From Halothiobacillaceae bacterium (GTDB taxonomy: Bacteria; Pseudomonadota; Gammaproteobacteria; Halothiobacillales; Halothiobacillaceae), in contig SDAY01000004.1 in the NCBI GenBank assembly GCA_006212015.1, forward strand, positions 1 to 49,519: a stretch of 49,519 nucleotides of DNA, given 5' to 3'. The notes under the pieces are model-generated. The model worked only from the letters and a program-made list of their open reading frames with translations. It searched no databases and was not told where the DNA came from. Positions 9,421 through 18,434 of this stretch are shown here, piece after piece. A program made the position numbers and the translations under genes. Numbering within the stretch: the first letter of the stretch is position 1; every line of letters begins with the position of its first letter.

Positions 9421-10565
9421 TGTCCATGTTGCGCGAGGGCTGGAACCGGGCCATGCAGCCCTACCGTGAGGGTGATGGCGCGCTGTTCCACTGGCTGCGC
9501 CTGGATCCATGGCTGCTGTTCGCCCTGCTGCTGCTGCTCGGCGCTGGCGCGGTGACGGTCTACAGCGCCTCGCACCAGAGCATGGCGCAGCTGACCAGCC
9601 TTGCGGCGCGCATCGGCCTCGGTTTGACGCTGATGCTGGTCATGGCGCGCATCCCGCCGCGCATCTACCTGCTCTGGTCGCCTTGGCTGTTCGGCGCCGG
9701 GCTGGCGCTGCTGGTCGCGGTCGAGTTGTTCGGCCATGTCGGCAAGGGTGCGCAGCGCTGGCTCGATCTCGGCTTCATCCGCTTCCAGCCCTCCGAAATG
9801 ATGAAGCTGGCGGTACCGATGATGGCCGCCTGGTACCTGTCCCAGCGCACCCTGCCGCCGCGTCCGCTGGATGTGCTCGTGACCCTGGCCCTGGTGCTGG
9901 CGCCGATGGGGCTGATCATGCTGCAGCCGGATCTTGGCACCGCGCTGCTGGTGGGGGCCGCGGGCATCTTCATCCTGCTGCTTGCCGGGCTTTCATGGCG
10001 ATACATCGCCGGGGGGCTGCTGGCGCTGGCGGCCATCATCCCGGTGATGTGGAGCTTCGTGCTGCACGACTACCAGAAGCAGCGGGTCATGACCCTGCTC
10101 GACCCGGAGGCCGATCCGCTCGGCGCCGGCTACCACATCATCCAGTCCAAGATCGCGATCGGCTCGGGCGGGGTGTTCGGCAAGGGCTGGCTGAACAGTA
10201 CCCAGTCCGGGCTGGACTTCCTGCCCGAGGGCCACACCGACTTCATCTTCGCGGTGTACGCGGAGGAGTTCGGCCTGATCGGCGTGGCGCTGCTGCTGGC
10301 GCTCTACCTGTTCATCATCCTGCGCGGGCTGGTGATCGCGGTACAGGCGCCGACGGTTTACGGCCGCCTGCTGGCCGGCAGCCTGAGCCTGAGCTTCTTC
10401 GTCTACGTGTTCGTCAACACCGGCATGGTGACGGGCCTGCTGCCGGTGGTCGGCGTGCCGCTGCCGCTGGTGAGCTACGGCGGAACGGCCATGGTGACCC
10501 TCATGGCGGGATTCGGTATGCTCATGTCCATCCACAGCCACCGCCCCTTCCTTGCCGCCCGATGA
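9420..10565 (+). CDS. rodA: Peptidoglycan glycosyltransferase RodA (SEDS family)
   Basis: SEDS-family polymerase that builds glycan strands for lateral wall growth together with PBP2. The 381-residue protein is strongly hydrophobic, with about ten membrane segments. Typical family stretches include QRWLDLGFIRFQPSE (about 117-131), QPDLGTALL, the large periplasmic loop with GWLNSTQSGLDFLPEGHTDF, and VPLPLVSYGGTA near the C-terminus. It overlaps mrdA by 1 nt and mltB by 4 nt (ATGA). FtsW is the obvious paralog, but the mrdA neighbour and length fit RodA. Confidence 0.97.
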   Translation: MSMLREGWNRAMQPYREGDGALFHWLRLDPWLLFALLLLLGAGAVTVYSASHQSMAQLTSLAARIGLGLTLMLVMARIPPRIYLLWSPWLFGAGLALLVAVELFGHVGKGAQRWLDLGFIRFQPSEMMKLAVPMMAAWYLSQRTLPPRPLDVLVTLALVLAPMGLIMLQPDLGTALLVGAAGIFILLLAGLSWRYIAGGLLALAAIIPVMWSFVLHDYQKQRVMTLLDPEADPLGAGYHIIQSKIAIGSGGVFGKGWLNSTQSGLDFLPEGHTDFIFAVYAEEFGLIGVALLLALYLFIILRGLVIAVQAPTVYGRLLAGSLSLSFFVYVFVNTGMVTGLLPVVGVPLPLVSYGGTAMVTLMAGFGMLMSIHSHRPFLAAR

Positions 10566-11569
10566 TTTCTTCACCCGCACTCTCTGCCCTGCTCCTTCCC
10601 CTCGCCCTGCTGGCCACCCAGGCGCTGGCGGCCCAAGGCTTCGCCGAGCGCGCCGACGTGCAGGCCTTTGCCCGGGAGATCAGCGAACGCAACGGGCTGG
10701 ACCTTGCCGACGTGCGTGCGGCCCTGGGCCGGGCGGAATCGCAGAAATCCATCATCGAGGCCATGACCCGTCCGGCCGAGGCCAAGCCCTGGCACCGCTA
10801 CCGCCCCATCTTCCTGACCGAGAAGCGCATTGCCGATGGCGCCGTGTTCTGGCGCGAGCATGCCGAGCGGCTGGAGAGGCTGGAGAGGCAGTACGGCGTG
10901 CCGGCCGAGATCCTGGTTGCCATCGTGGGGGTGGAGACGGGCTACGGCCGCAACGTCGGCAAGTACAACGTCATCGACGCGCTGGCCACGCTGGCCTTCG
11001 ACTATCCGCCGCGCGCCGCCTTCTTCCGCAAGGAGCTGGAGCAGCTGTTCCTGCTCTCGCGCGACGAGCGTGTGTCGGTCAACGGCGTGAAGGGTTCCTA
11101 CGCCGGCGCCATGGGCATGCCCCAGTTCATGCCCTCCAGCTACCGCGAGTATGCGGTCGACGGGGATGGCGACGGCCGTCGCGACCTGTGGGTGAATGTC
11201 GACGACGTGCTGGCCAGCGTCGCCAACTACTTCGCCCGCCACGGCTGGCAGCCCGGCGGCGAGGTGGCCTGGCCGGTCGAGCTGGCCGATCCGGCGGCGC
11301 TCGATGGCCTGATGAATCGAGGCCGCGACCTTGCGGCCAGGACCACCGTGGGTGAACTGCGCAAGCACGGCGTGCGCCTTCCGGCCGGGGGCGATGAACT
11401 CGCGGCGATGCTCATCCCACTCCAGGACGAGGAGGGCGAGGCCTACTGGGTGGGGCTGCCCAACTTCTATGTCATCACCCGCTACAACCACAGCGCCCTT
11501 TACGCGATGGCGGTCTGGCAGCTTGCCCAGGCCGTGAAGGCGCGGGCCGCCGGGGCTGACGGCGCATGA
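10562..11569 (+). CDS. mltB: Lytic murein transglycosylase B
   Basis: Cleaves glycan strands with formation of 1,6-anhydromuramic ends, in the periplasm. The 335-residue protein has an N-terminal signal peptide ending near ALA|AQ (about 21); there is no lipobox cysteine, so unlike E. coli MltB it is predicted soluble rather than lipid-anchored. The catalytic glutamate is E125 in GVETGYGRN, followed by the family stretch GSYAGAMGMPQFMPSSYREY and an EF-hand-like DGDGDGRRD loop. It overlaps rodA and rlpA by 4 nt each (ATGA at both junctions). In gammaproteobacteria this gene often lies between rodA and rlpA, as here. Confidence 0.95.
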   Translation: MISSPALSALLLPLALLATQALAAQGFAERADVQAFAREISERNGLDLADVRAALGRAESQKSIIEAMTRPAEAKPWHRYRPIFLTEKRIADGAVFWREHAERLERLERQYGVPAEILVAIVGVETGYGRNVGKYNVIDALATLAFDYPPRAAFFRKELEQLFLLSRDERVSVNGVKGSYAGAMGMPQFMPSSYREYAVDGDGDGRRDLWVNVDDVLASVANYFARHGWQPGGEVAWPVELADPAALDGLMNRGRDLAARTTVGELRKHGVRLPAGGDELAAMLIPLQDEEGEAYWVGLPNFYVITRYNHSALYAMAVWQLAQAVKARAAGADGA

Positions 11570-12411
11570 CCCGCCGGAGCACCGCCACGCGCGCCCACGG
11601 CCTTGCGCTGATCGCGGGCGTGCTGGCGCTGGCGGGGTGCTCATCCTCGCCATCCACGCGCGACGCGGTGCCGCGCGCCGAGCCCTACAGCAAGTACGGC
11701 AATCCGCAAAGCTACGAGGTGCTCGGGCATCGCTACGAGGTGATGCGCGACAACGGCGGCTACAGGGAGACCGGCATCGCGTCCTGGTACGGTCCCGGCT
11801 TCCACGGCAAGCGCGCCTCGGCGGGCGAGGAGTACGACATGCACGCCATGACCGCCGCCCACAAGACCCTGCGCATCCCCTGCTATGTCGAGGTCACCAA
11901 CCTGCAGAACGGCAAGCGTGCCGTGGTGCGGGTGAACGATCGCGGCCCCTTCCACGACAACCGCATCATCGATCTTTCCAAGGCCGCCGCGGACAAGCTC
12001 GGCGTGACCGCCAAGGGCACGGCGCTGGTCGAGGTGCGGCACATCGAGCCGGGCGATCCCGTCAGTCCGGATGCGGCACCCGTCCAGCTGGCCATGGCGC
12101 CGGCAGCGGCGATCATGGTGCCGGGGGCCATGACCAGAACCCCTGAGGCCATCGAGGAATCGCGGCGCCCGGCGCCCGAGTGGGGGCGCAATGTTTTCAT
12201 GCAGATCGGTGCTTTCTCCGAATCCATCAATGCCGATCGCCTGCGTTCACGCCTGGCATCGGCCGGCATCGAGCGGATCAGCGTGACGCGGCAGGTGGAT
12301 GGGTTTCATCGGGTCAAGATCGGTCCGTTGACGTCGGTGGACGAGGCGGACGGGCTCTCGGTGCGGCTTGATGCCCTGGGCGTGTACGGGCGTCACATCG
12401 TGGTGGAGTGA
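11566..12411 (+). CDS. rlpA: Septal ring lytic transglycosylase RlpA-type lipoprotein
   Basis: Lipoprotein that in Pseudomonas cleaves denuded glycan strands at the septum. The 281-residue protein has a lipobox LALAGC with the lipidated cysteine at 25, a double-psi beta-barrel domain (about 66-150) containing GIASWYGPGFHGKRASAGE and VRVNDRGPFHDNRIIDLS, a proline-rich linker, and a C-terminal SPOR domain (about 205-281) that would target denuded glycan at the division site. The ATG overlaps the mltB stop. dacA, the usual next gene, is absent; a tripartite efflux operon follows after 142 bp. Confidence 0.94.
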   Translation: MTRRSTATRAHGLALIAGVLALAGCSSSPSTRDAVPRAEPYSKYGNPQSYEVLGHRYEVMRDNGGYRETGIASWYGPGFHGKRASAGEEYDMHAMTAAHKTLRIPCYVEVTNLQNGKRAVVRVNDRGPFHDNRIIDLSKAAADKLGVTAKGTALVEVRHIEPGDPVSPDAAPVQLAMAPAAAIMVPGAMTRTPEAIEESRRPAPEWGRNVFMQIGAFSESINADRLRSRLASAGIERISVTRQVDGFHRVKIGPLTSVDEADGLSVRLDALGVYGRHIVVE

Positions 12412-12489
12412 TCGGGAGATGGTCGTTGCCTGAAACATGCGCCATCCGAAGGGCAACCCGGCTTGCCCGGGGCGATAAGTTCCAAGTAT

Positions 12490-12505
12490 ATTAGCAGCAA
12501 CTAAT
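12490..12505. promoter_or_regulatory. Candidate operator palindrome upstream of the efflux operon
   Basis: ATTAG and CTAAT (12490-12494 and 12501-12505) form an inverted repeat with a 6-bp centre in an AT-rich island unlike its surroundings. It overlaps TATATT, a possible -10 (12487-12492). The form resembles operators of MarR- or TetR-type regulators, but no such gene is adjacent. Confidence 0.4.
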
Positions 12506-12514
12506 TTATGCCCT

Positions 12515-12537
12515 GCCCCCGCGGGGCTTTGATTTTT
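12515..12537 (+). terminator. Terminator-like hairpin in the tolC leader
   Basis: GCCCC, a CGC loop and GGGGC (12515-12527) are followed by TTTGATTTTT. It ends 16 bp before the tolC start codon and just before its ribosome-binding site. It could be the terminator of the rlpA transcript or an attenuator of the efflux operon. The stem is short (5 bp), so confidence is limited. Confidence 0.45.
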
Positions 12538-12553
12538 CTTGAGGGACGAGTGG

Positions 12554-13948
12554 ATGAACCAGATATTCAGCCTGCGGCGCATGGCACTGAGCCTCGCGCT
12601 GGCCGCCCTGAGCGGGGTGGCCGTGGCGGAGACGCTGGGCTTCGAGCGCTGCGCCGAGATCGCCCTGGGCCAGAATGCGGACATGGAGATCAGCCAGGCG
12701 CAGATCGAGCAGGCCCAGGCGGCCGTCCGCCAGGCCGAGGCGAACCACATGCCGAAGGTGAACCTGTCGATGACGGGCACCTACACCAATGACGCGCTCA
12801 ATGCCTTCGGCCTGAAGCTTGGTCAGCGCAAAGCGACCTTTGGTGATTTCGGCTTCAGCCAGATCAATCCCACGATTCCCTTTTCCGATCAGCTCAACGT
12901 CGCCCCGGATGACCTCAATCACCCGGGCAACGTCGGCAACGTCAATACCCGCATCGAGGTGCTGATGCCGGTCTACAACGGCGGCATGGTCGCAAGCTAC
13001 GTGCGCCAGGCCCGCGCCTTCACCAAGGCGGCGCAGGAGGGCGATGCCCATGCGCGTCAGCAACTCCTCAAGCAGGTTCTGCAGGCCTATCAGGGCGTGC
13101 ATGCCGCGCGGGCCTACGTGAAGGTCGGCGAGCAGGCGCAGGTCGCGTCCGAGGAGTATGTGCGCATCACCGAGCGCCTGATGCAGCAGGGCATGGCGGT
13201 CAAGAGCGATGTCCTGACCGCCAAGGTGCATCTGGAAGACGTGAAGGTGCAGATGGCCCAGGCGCGCAATGCCGAGGCCACCGCGCTGGACCAGTTGCAC
13301 CTGCTGATGGGCAAGCCGCTGGACGAGCCGCTGGATGTTGGCCCGACCGTCATGCCCCGCCCGCTTCAGGGCGAGATGAGCGAGCTGTTGGCACAGGCCC
13401 GGGCCAATCACCCGGCGCTCAAGGCCATGCGCAACCAGCTCGATGGCGCCGCCGCGAATGTCGATGTGGCGCGCGCCGGCCTGCTGCCGCAGTTCAATGT
13501 GATGTTGCGCCAGGACTGGAACGACAAGGATCTGGGCTTCGACAGCGCCTCCTATACCGCGGCCGGTGTGCTCTCCTGGAACGCCTTCGATGCCGGGGGC
13601 ACCAGCGCCGCGGTGGACCGCGCCCAGGCCGCGCGCATCGAGCTGATGGCCAGGCTGCGTCAGGCCGAGGAGGGGGTGCAGTTCCAGCTCAAGGAGGCGG
13701 CGCGCAAGGCGAGGGAGGCCGAGGACCGCGTGACCGCGCGGGAACTGGCCGTCGAGCAGGCCGAGGAGGCCCTGCGCCTGGTCAGGAAACGCTACGAGAA
13801 CGGTCTGGCCACCATCGTCGAGCTGCTCGCCGCCCAGACCCAGCAGGACAAGGCCAACGCCGACCTGGTCTCCGCACGCTACGAGCAGGTGGTCCAGCGC
13901 GCCGAATACAAGCGCGCCGCCGGCATGCTCACGATCGAACAACTTTAA
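12554..13948 (+). CDS. TolC-family outer membrane efflux protein
   Basis: Outer-membrane channel of a tripartite pump. The product has 464 residues with a signal peptide ending near AVA|ET (about 23). Two OEP-type helical hairpin repeats are visible: the first includes QIEQAQAAVRQAEANHMPK, the second QAEEGVQFQLKEAARKAREA; ALRLVRKRYENGLATIVEL is a typical OEP ending. I chose the ATG at 12554, preceded by GAGGG about 8 nt away; a TTG 15 bp upstream (12539) is in frame but lies in the T-rich terminator tail. It is followed after 10 bp by the adaptor gene. Substrate cannot be read from the sequence. Confidence 0.92.
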   Translation: MNQIFSLRRMALSLALAALSGVAVAETLGFERCAEIALGQNADMEISQAQIEQAQAAVRQAEANHMPKVNLSMTGTYTNDALNAFGLKLGQRKATFGDFGFSQINPTIPFSDQLNVAPDDLNHPGNVGNVNTRIEVLMPVYNGGMVASYVRQARAFTKAAQEGDAHARQQLLKQVLQAYQGVHAARAYVKVGEQAQVASEEYVRITERLMQQGMAVKSDVLTAKVHLEDVKVQMAQARNAEATALDQLHLLMGKPLDEPLDVGPTVMPRPLQGEMSELLAQARANHPALKAMRNQLDGAAANVDVARAGLLPQFNVMLRQDWNDKDLGFDSASYTAAGVLSWNAFDAGGTSAAVDRAQAARIELMARLRQAEEGVQFQLKEAARKAREAEDRVTARELAVEQAEEALRLVRKRYENGLATIVELLAAQTQQDKANADLVSARYEQVVQRAEYKRAAGMLTIEQL

Positions 13949-13958
13949 GGACTGCCCC

Positions 13959-15047
13959 ATGCGCCCGTCACTTGCCCCCATGCTCAAGCCGCTCGCCTTC
14001 GCCCTCGCCGTCCTGATGGCCGGGTGCTCGCATCAGGACGACACCCAGACTGCGCAAACCGCCCCTGCGCGCGAAATGACCGCCACCCTGGCGGAGGTTC
14101 GTTCGGTGGACATGGCGGTGCAGGTGCCGATGGCGGGCCGTGTCATTGCGGTCGAATCCGTGCAGCTCAGCTCGCGCATGATGGGCTACCTCCGTGACCT
14201 GAAGGTCGTGGAGGGGCAGGCGGTCAGGAAGGGCGAGCTGCTGTTCGAGATCGACCCGGTCGACGTGCAGGGCGCGGTGGCGCAGGCCCAGCAGGGGTTG
14301 ATCCAGGCCGAGGCGGCGATGCGCGATGCGCGGGCGGATTTCGAGCGCTTCGAGCAGCTCTACAAGGACGAGGTGGTCAACCGCCAGCAGTTCGAGAAGA
14401 TGAGGCTGAACCATGAGGTGGCCAGGAGTCGCGTGGCCCAGGCACGCGCGGCGCTGGCCCAGGCGCGCGGCCAGTTCGACTACACGCGTGTGACCGCCCC
14501 GATCGACGGCGTGGTGACGGGCAAGTTCGCCAACGAGGGCGACATGGCCGCGCCCGGTCATCCGGTCGTCGCGCTCGAGGACAGCTCGCGCCTGCAGGTG
14601 CAGACCAGCGTGCCCGAGTCCATCTTCCGCCATCTCTCGCTGGGCATGGCGGTCAACGTGGAGATTGACGGCCAGCCCAAGGCCCTGACGGGCAAGGTCG
14701 CGCGCCTCTCGCCTTCGGCCGATCCGGTGGCCCATACCTATCCGGTCAAGCTGGATGTCGAGGCGCCGGGCCTGCGCAGCGGAATCTTCGCGCGCGTGCT
14801 GTTCACCACGGGCACCCGCAAGGCGCTCGGCATCCCGGCCAAGGCCGTCATCCAGCGTGCGGGCATGACCGGGGTGTTCGTGATCGACGCCCAGTCGCTG
14901 GCCCAGTACCGCATGGTGCGTACCGGCGCCCAGGTCGACGGCATGATCGAGATCCTGTCCGGTGTGCAGGAGGGCGAGAAGGTCGTGGTCGTGGGCGCAA
15001 GCCAGATGCAGAACGGCGACAAGGTCGTTACGGGGCAGGCGGGCTAA
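13959..15047 (+). CDS. RND efflux periplasmic adaptor lipoprotein
   Basis: Membrane-fusion protein linking the inner-membrane RND pump to the TolC-type channel. The 362-residue protein has a lipobox LMAGC with lipidated C23. It shows the split barrel-sandwich (lipoyl) hybrid: VQLSSRMMGYLRDLKVVEGQ before an alpha-helical hairpin (about 100-155) and DYTRVTAPIDGVVTGKFANEGD after it. A beta-barrel domain and a membrane-proximal domain follow. There is no histidine- or methionine-rich metal-binding extension of the CusB/CzcB kind. It is placed 10 bp after the channel gene and 3 bp before the pump gene. Confidence 0.93.
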   Translation: MRPSLAPMLKPLAFALAVLMAGCSHQDDTQTAQTAPAREMTATLAEVRSVDMAVQVPMAGRVIAVESVQLSSRMMGYLRDLKVVEGQAVRKGELLFEIDPVDVQGAVAQAQQGLIQAEAAMRDARADFERFEQLYKDEVVNRQQFEKMRLNHEVARSRVAQARAALAQARGQFDYTRVTAPIDGVVTGKFANEGDMAAPGHPVVALEDSSRLQVQTSVPESIFRHLSLGMAVNVEIDGQPKALTGKVARLSPSADPVAHTYPVKLDVEAPGLRSGIFARVLFTTGTRKALGIPAKAVIQRAGMTGVFVIDAQSLAQYRMVRTGAQVDGMIEILSGVQEGEKVVVVGASQMQNGDKVVTGQAG

Positions 15048-15050
15048 GTC

Positions 15051-18000
15051 ATGCACAACGCAACGCACCAGGACGAAGCCGCCGAGCTGAACATCGCGGG
15101 CAAGCTTGCCCGCATGTTCCTGCATTCCAAGATCACCCTGCTGGCCATCATCGCCCTGTTCCTCACCGGCCTGCTGGCGCTGGCGGTCACGCCGCGCGAA
15201 TACAACCCGAAGATCGTCGTTCCGGCCGCCAACATCATCGTGGCCAAGCCCGGCGCCACGCCCTCCGAGGTGCGCAACCTGATCGTGGCCCCCTTGGGCA
15301 CCATCATGAATGCGATGGCCGGGGTCGATCACACCTATGGCTACGCCACCCAGGATTTCGGCCTGGTCACGGTGCAGTTCAAGGTGGGCGAGGATCAGGA
15401 AGACAGCCTGGTCAAGCTGTACAACCAGCTGATGCAGAACATGGACCGGATGCCGGCGGGCGCGATGCAGCCGATCGTCAAGCCGGTCAATGTCGACGAC
15501 GTGCCCATCCTGACCATCAACCTGGGCTCCATGGTGCATGACGAGGTGCAGCTGCGCGAAATCGGCCTGCATGTCATCGAACAGCTGCGCAATGTGCCGG
15601 GCGTGTCCTTCACCGAGGTCGTCGGAGGGCGTGCGCGCGGGGTCAGCGTCTGGCTCGATCCGCAGCGTCTCGATGCGCACGGGCTGACGGTCGACCAACT
15701 CGGCCGGATGCTGGAGGGCACCAATGTCGCGGCGCCCCTGGGCGAGCTCGTGGCGGGCAACCTGAGCGTGCCGTTGCGCCTCAAGGGCTTCCTTGGCACG
15801 GCCGAGGAGGTGGCGGACATCGTTGTCGGCGTGTCCAGGCAGGGTCGACCCATCTACCTCAAGGATGTGGCCCGGGTCGAGGATGGTCCGGTGGAGATCG
15901 AGCAGGTACACCGCCTGGCCCACGGCCCGGCCCATGCCGCGTCACCGGGTCAGTCTGCCGTGGCGGGTGAAATGCCTGCCGTGACCCTGGTCATCGCCAA
16001 GCGTGCCGGTACCAACGCCGTGCAGGTGGCTGAAAGCGTGCTGGCCAAGCTCGATGAGCTCAAGCGTAAGGCCATTCCAAGTGGCGTCGAACTGGTCGTG
16101 TCGCGCAACGACGGCGCCAAGGCCGACGAGGCGGTCAACGTCCTGATCGAACACCTCGGCATCGCGGTCGGCTCGGTGGTGCTGATCCTGATCGTCTTCC
16201 TTGGCTGGCGCGAGGCGGGGATCGTGACCCTGACCGTGCCGCTGATCCTGTTCGTGGTGCTGGCGGTCGGCCTGCTGTTCGGCCAGACCATCAACCGCAT
16301 CACCCTGTTCGCCCTGATCCTGTCCTTGGGCCTGCTGGTGGACGCGGCGATCGTGGTGATCGAGAACATCCACCGGCACATGCACCAGGGGCAGATCACC
16401 GACTTCTCGGCCTTGCTGGTGCGCGCGACCAACGAGATCGGCAATCCGACCAACATCGCCACCATCGCGGTCATCCTCGCCTTCATTCCCATGGCCTTCG
16501 TGACCGGCATGATGGGGCCGTTCATGATGCCCATCCCGTTCAACGTGCCGGTGGCCATGATCGCCTCCCTGGTCATCGCCTACATGGTGGTGCCCTGGGC
16601 CACCCGCCTCTGGCTGGGCGGGAAGGTCGCGGCCATGCAGGCGCTGGCCTCCACGCCGAGCATGGAAGAGCTGGGCCAGGAGAAGAAGGACATCCTGCAC
16701 CGCGCCTATCTGGCCGTGATCACGCCCCTGCTGCACAAGCGCGGCCTGCGCTGGTTCGTGATGCTGGGCGTGATCGGTCTGCTGATCGGCGCCATGCTGA
16801 TGCCGGCCTGGCAGTTCGTCCGCCCGGCCGGCATGAACGGTCCGCTCTCGCCCCTGGGCGTCGAGCTGAAGATGCTGCCCAACGACAACACCAACACCCT
16901 CCTGCTGCAGGTCGACACCCCGGCCGGAACGGCGCTGGCCGCGACCGATCAGGTGGCGCGTTCGGTGGGGCAGATCCTGGGCCGGCACCCGCATGTGACG
17001 GACTACGGCACCTATGTCGGCATGACCGCGCCGATCGACTTTGCCGCGCTGGTGCGGGGGGACATGATCAAGCGCGGGACCAACCTTGCGCAGATTCGCG
17101 TCAACCTGATCGGCAAGGCCCATCGCGATGACAGCTCGCACACCATCGCGGAGCAACTCGACCGGATGCTGGAGCCGGTGCGCGTCGCCTTCCCCGGCAC
17201 CAAGCTGAAGATCTACGAGACCCCGCCGGGACCGCCGGTGCAGGCGCAGATCCTCGCCGAGCTGTACGGCCCGGACTACGACACGCTGCGCGAGGCCGCC
17301 GCCAGCGTGAATGACGCCTTCGGCGAGGTCTACGGCATGATCAACGTGGACGATTCGGTGACCGCCAACGCCGACAGTTTCCACATCCATGTCGATGCCG
17401 AGAAGGCCATGCTCTCGGGCATCGCGCCGGGACAGGTGGCCAAGCTGCTGCGCGACCATGTGAGCGGGCTGTCGATCGGCACCCTGCATGTGGAGGAGGC
17501 GCGCGAGCCGGTCAACATCACCCTGCGCCTGCCGCGCGAGCTGCGTTCCGCGCCCGAGGCCCTGCTGGCGTTGCACGTCACCAATCCCCAGGGCGTCAAG
17601 GTGCCCTTGTCGGCCATCGCCACCATCGAGCGCGTGACCCAGGCCAAGCCCTACTACGGCCGCGACCGCCACTCCATGGTCATGGTCGGCGGCGAGCTGC
17701 TGCGCTCCAGCCCGGTGTACGCCGTGCTCAGCCTGGACACGATGCTGGACGGTGTCGAGCTGCCGAACGGGGTCAAGTTCACCACCGGCAACCTCGGCTT
17801 CGTGGAGGCCCAGCCGAAGGACCTGGTCGACTACACCCTGCTGTGGGGCGGCGAGATGCGCCTGACCCTGGACGTGTTCCGCGACCTCGGTTCCGCCTTC
17901 ATCGTGGCGCTCATCCTGATCTACCTGATGCTGGTGGCGTACTACAAGTCCTTCATGATGCCGTTCATCGTCATGGGCGCCATCCCCTTGACCATGGTCG

Positions 18001-18365
18001 GCATCTTCCCGGGGCATTGCCTGACCGGCCAGGCGTTCACCGCCACCTCCATGATCGGCCTGATCGCGCTGGCGGGCATCGTGGTGCGCAACTCGCTGCT
18101 GCTGATCGACTTCATCCTCGACTATCGCAAGCAGGGGTACTCGCTTGAGGACGCCGTGATCGAGGCGGGCGCCGTGCGCTTCCGCCCGATCCTGCTGACT
18201 GCGCTCGCGATCATCCTCGGCTCGCTGATCATGATCACCGATCCGGTGTTCGGCGGACTGGCCGTGTCGCTGATCTTCGGCACCTTCGCCTCGACCCTGC
18301 TGACCCTGGTGGTGATCCCCCTGCTGTACTGGCGCTGGCAGCGCGGTACGGACAAGGCTGTTTGA
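15051..18365 (+). CDS. RND-family efflux pump permease
   Basis: Proton-driven inner-membrane pump. The 1104-residue length fits a full RND permease with twelve membrane segments in two halves and two large periplasmic loops. The TM4 motif reads GLLVD431-A-A-IVVIEN: it has one aspartate where AcrB-type drug pumps have a D-D pair, resembling the VDAA of CusA-like metal pumps. The C-terminal half includes TATSMIGLIALAGIVVRNS and RFRPILLTALAIILGS, typical RND segments. The first periplasmic loop contains PVNVDDVPIL. It is the last gene of the channel-adaptor-pump operon. I infer export of a small molecule or metal but cannot choose between them. Confidence 0.92.
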   Translation: MHNATHQDEAAELNIAGKLARMFLHSKITLLAIIALFLTGLLALAVTPREYNPKIVVPAANIIVAKPGATPSEVRNLIVAPLGTIMNAMAGVDHTYGYATQDFGLVTVQFKVGEDQEDSLVKLYNQLMQNMDRMPAGAMQPIVKPVNVDDVPILTINLGSMVHDEVQLREIGLHVIEQLRNVPGVSFTEVVGGRARGVSVWLDPQRLDAHGLTVDQLGRMLEGTNVAAPLGELVAGNLSVPLRLKGFLGTAEEVADIVVGVSRQGRPIYLKDVARVEDGPVEIEQVHRLAHGPAHAASPGQSAVAGEMPAVTLVIAKRAGTNAVQVAESVLAKLDELKRKAIPSGVELVVSRNDGAKADEAVNVLIEHLGIAVGSVVLILIVFLGWREAGIVTLTVPLILFVVLAVGLLFGQTINRITLFALILSLGLLVDAAIVVIENIHRHMHQGQITDFSALLVRATNEIGNPTNIATIAVILAFIPMAFVTGMMGPFMMPIPFNVPVAMIASLVIAYMVVPWATRLWLGGKVAAMQALASTPSMEELGQEKKDILHRAYLAVITPLLHKRGLRWFVMLGVIGLLIGAMLMPAWQFVRPAGMNGPLSPLGVELKMLPNDNTNTLLLQVDTPAGTALAATDQVARSVGQILGRHPHVTDYGTYVGMTAPIDFAALVRGDMIKRGTNLAQIRVNLIGKAHRDDSSHTIAEQLDRMLEPVRVAFPGTKLKIYETPPGPPVQAQILAELYGPDYDTLREAAASVNDAFGEVYGMINVDDSVTANADSFHIHVDAEKAMLSGIAPGQVAKLLRDHVSGLSIGTLHVEEAREPVNITLRLPRELRSAPEALLALHVTNPQGVKVPLSAIATIERVTQAKPYYGRDRHSMVMVGGELLRSSPVYAVLSLDTMLDGVELPNGVKFTTGNLGFVEAQPKDLVDYTLLWGGEMRLTLDVFRDLGSAFIVALILIYLMLVAYYKSFMMPFIVMGAIPLTMVGIFPGHCLTGQAFTATSMIGLIALAGIVVRNSLLLIDFILDYRKQGYSLEDAVIEAGAVRFRPILLTALAIILGSLIMITDPVFGGLAVSLIFGTFASTLLTLVVIPLLYWRWQRGTDKAV

Positions 18366-18372
18366 TAGGGGT

Positions 18373-18401
18373 TTAACGAAATTTATGATTGAAGCTAGAA
18401 T
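18373..18401 (+). promoter_or_regulatory. Candidate promoter of the LysR gene
   Basis: TTAACG (18373-18378), a 17-bp spacer and TAGAAT (18396-18401) lie 33 bp upstream of the start codon, in a short AT-rich gap after the RND gene. The spacing is ideal and the hexamers match 4/6 and 5/6. Confidence 0.6.
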
Positions 18402-18434
18402 GAGCCTTGTTATTCATCATCCGCGGAAGACGAC

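Noticed and set aside
7645-9510. 621-residue open frame opposite mrdA
   Set aside because: Complete overlap with PBP2, which has all active-site motifs; the opposite strand shows only His/Arg/Asp-rich shadow sequence.
15942-18017. 691-residue open frame opposite the RND permease
   Set aside because: His/Asp/Gln-rich shadow typical of a frame antisense to hydrophobic codons; the plus-strand RND protein explains the region.
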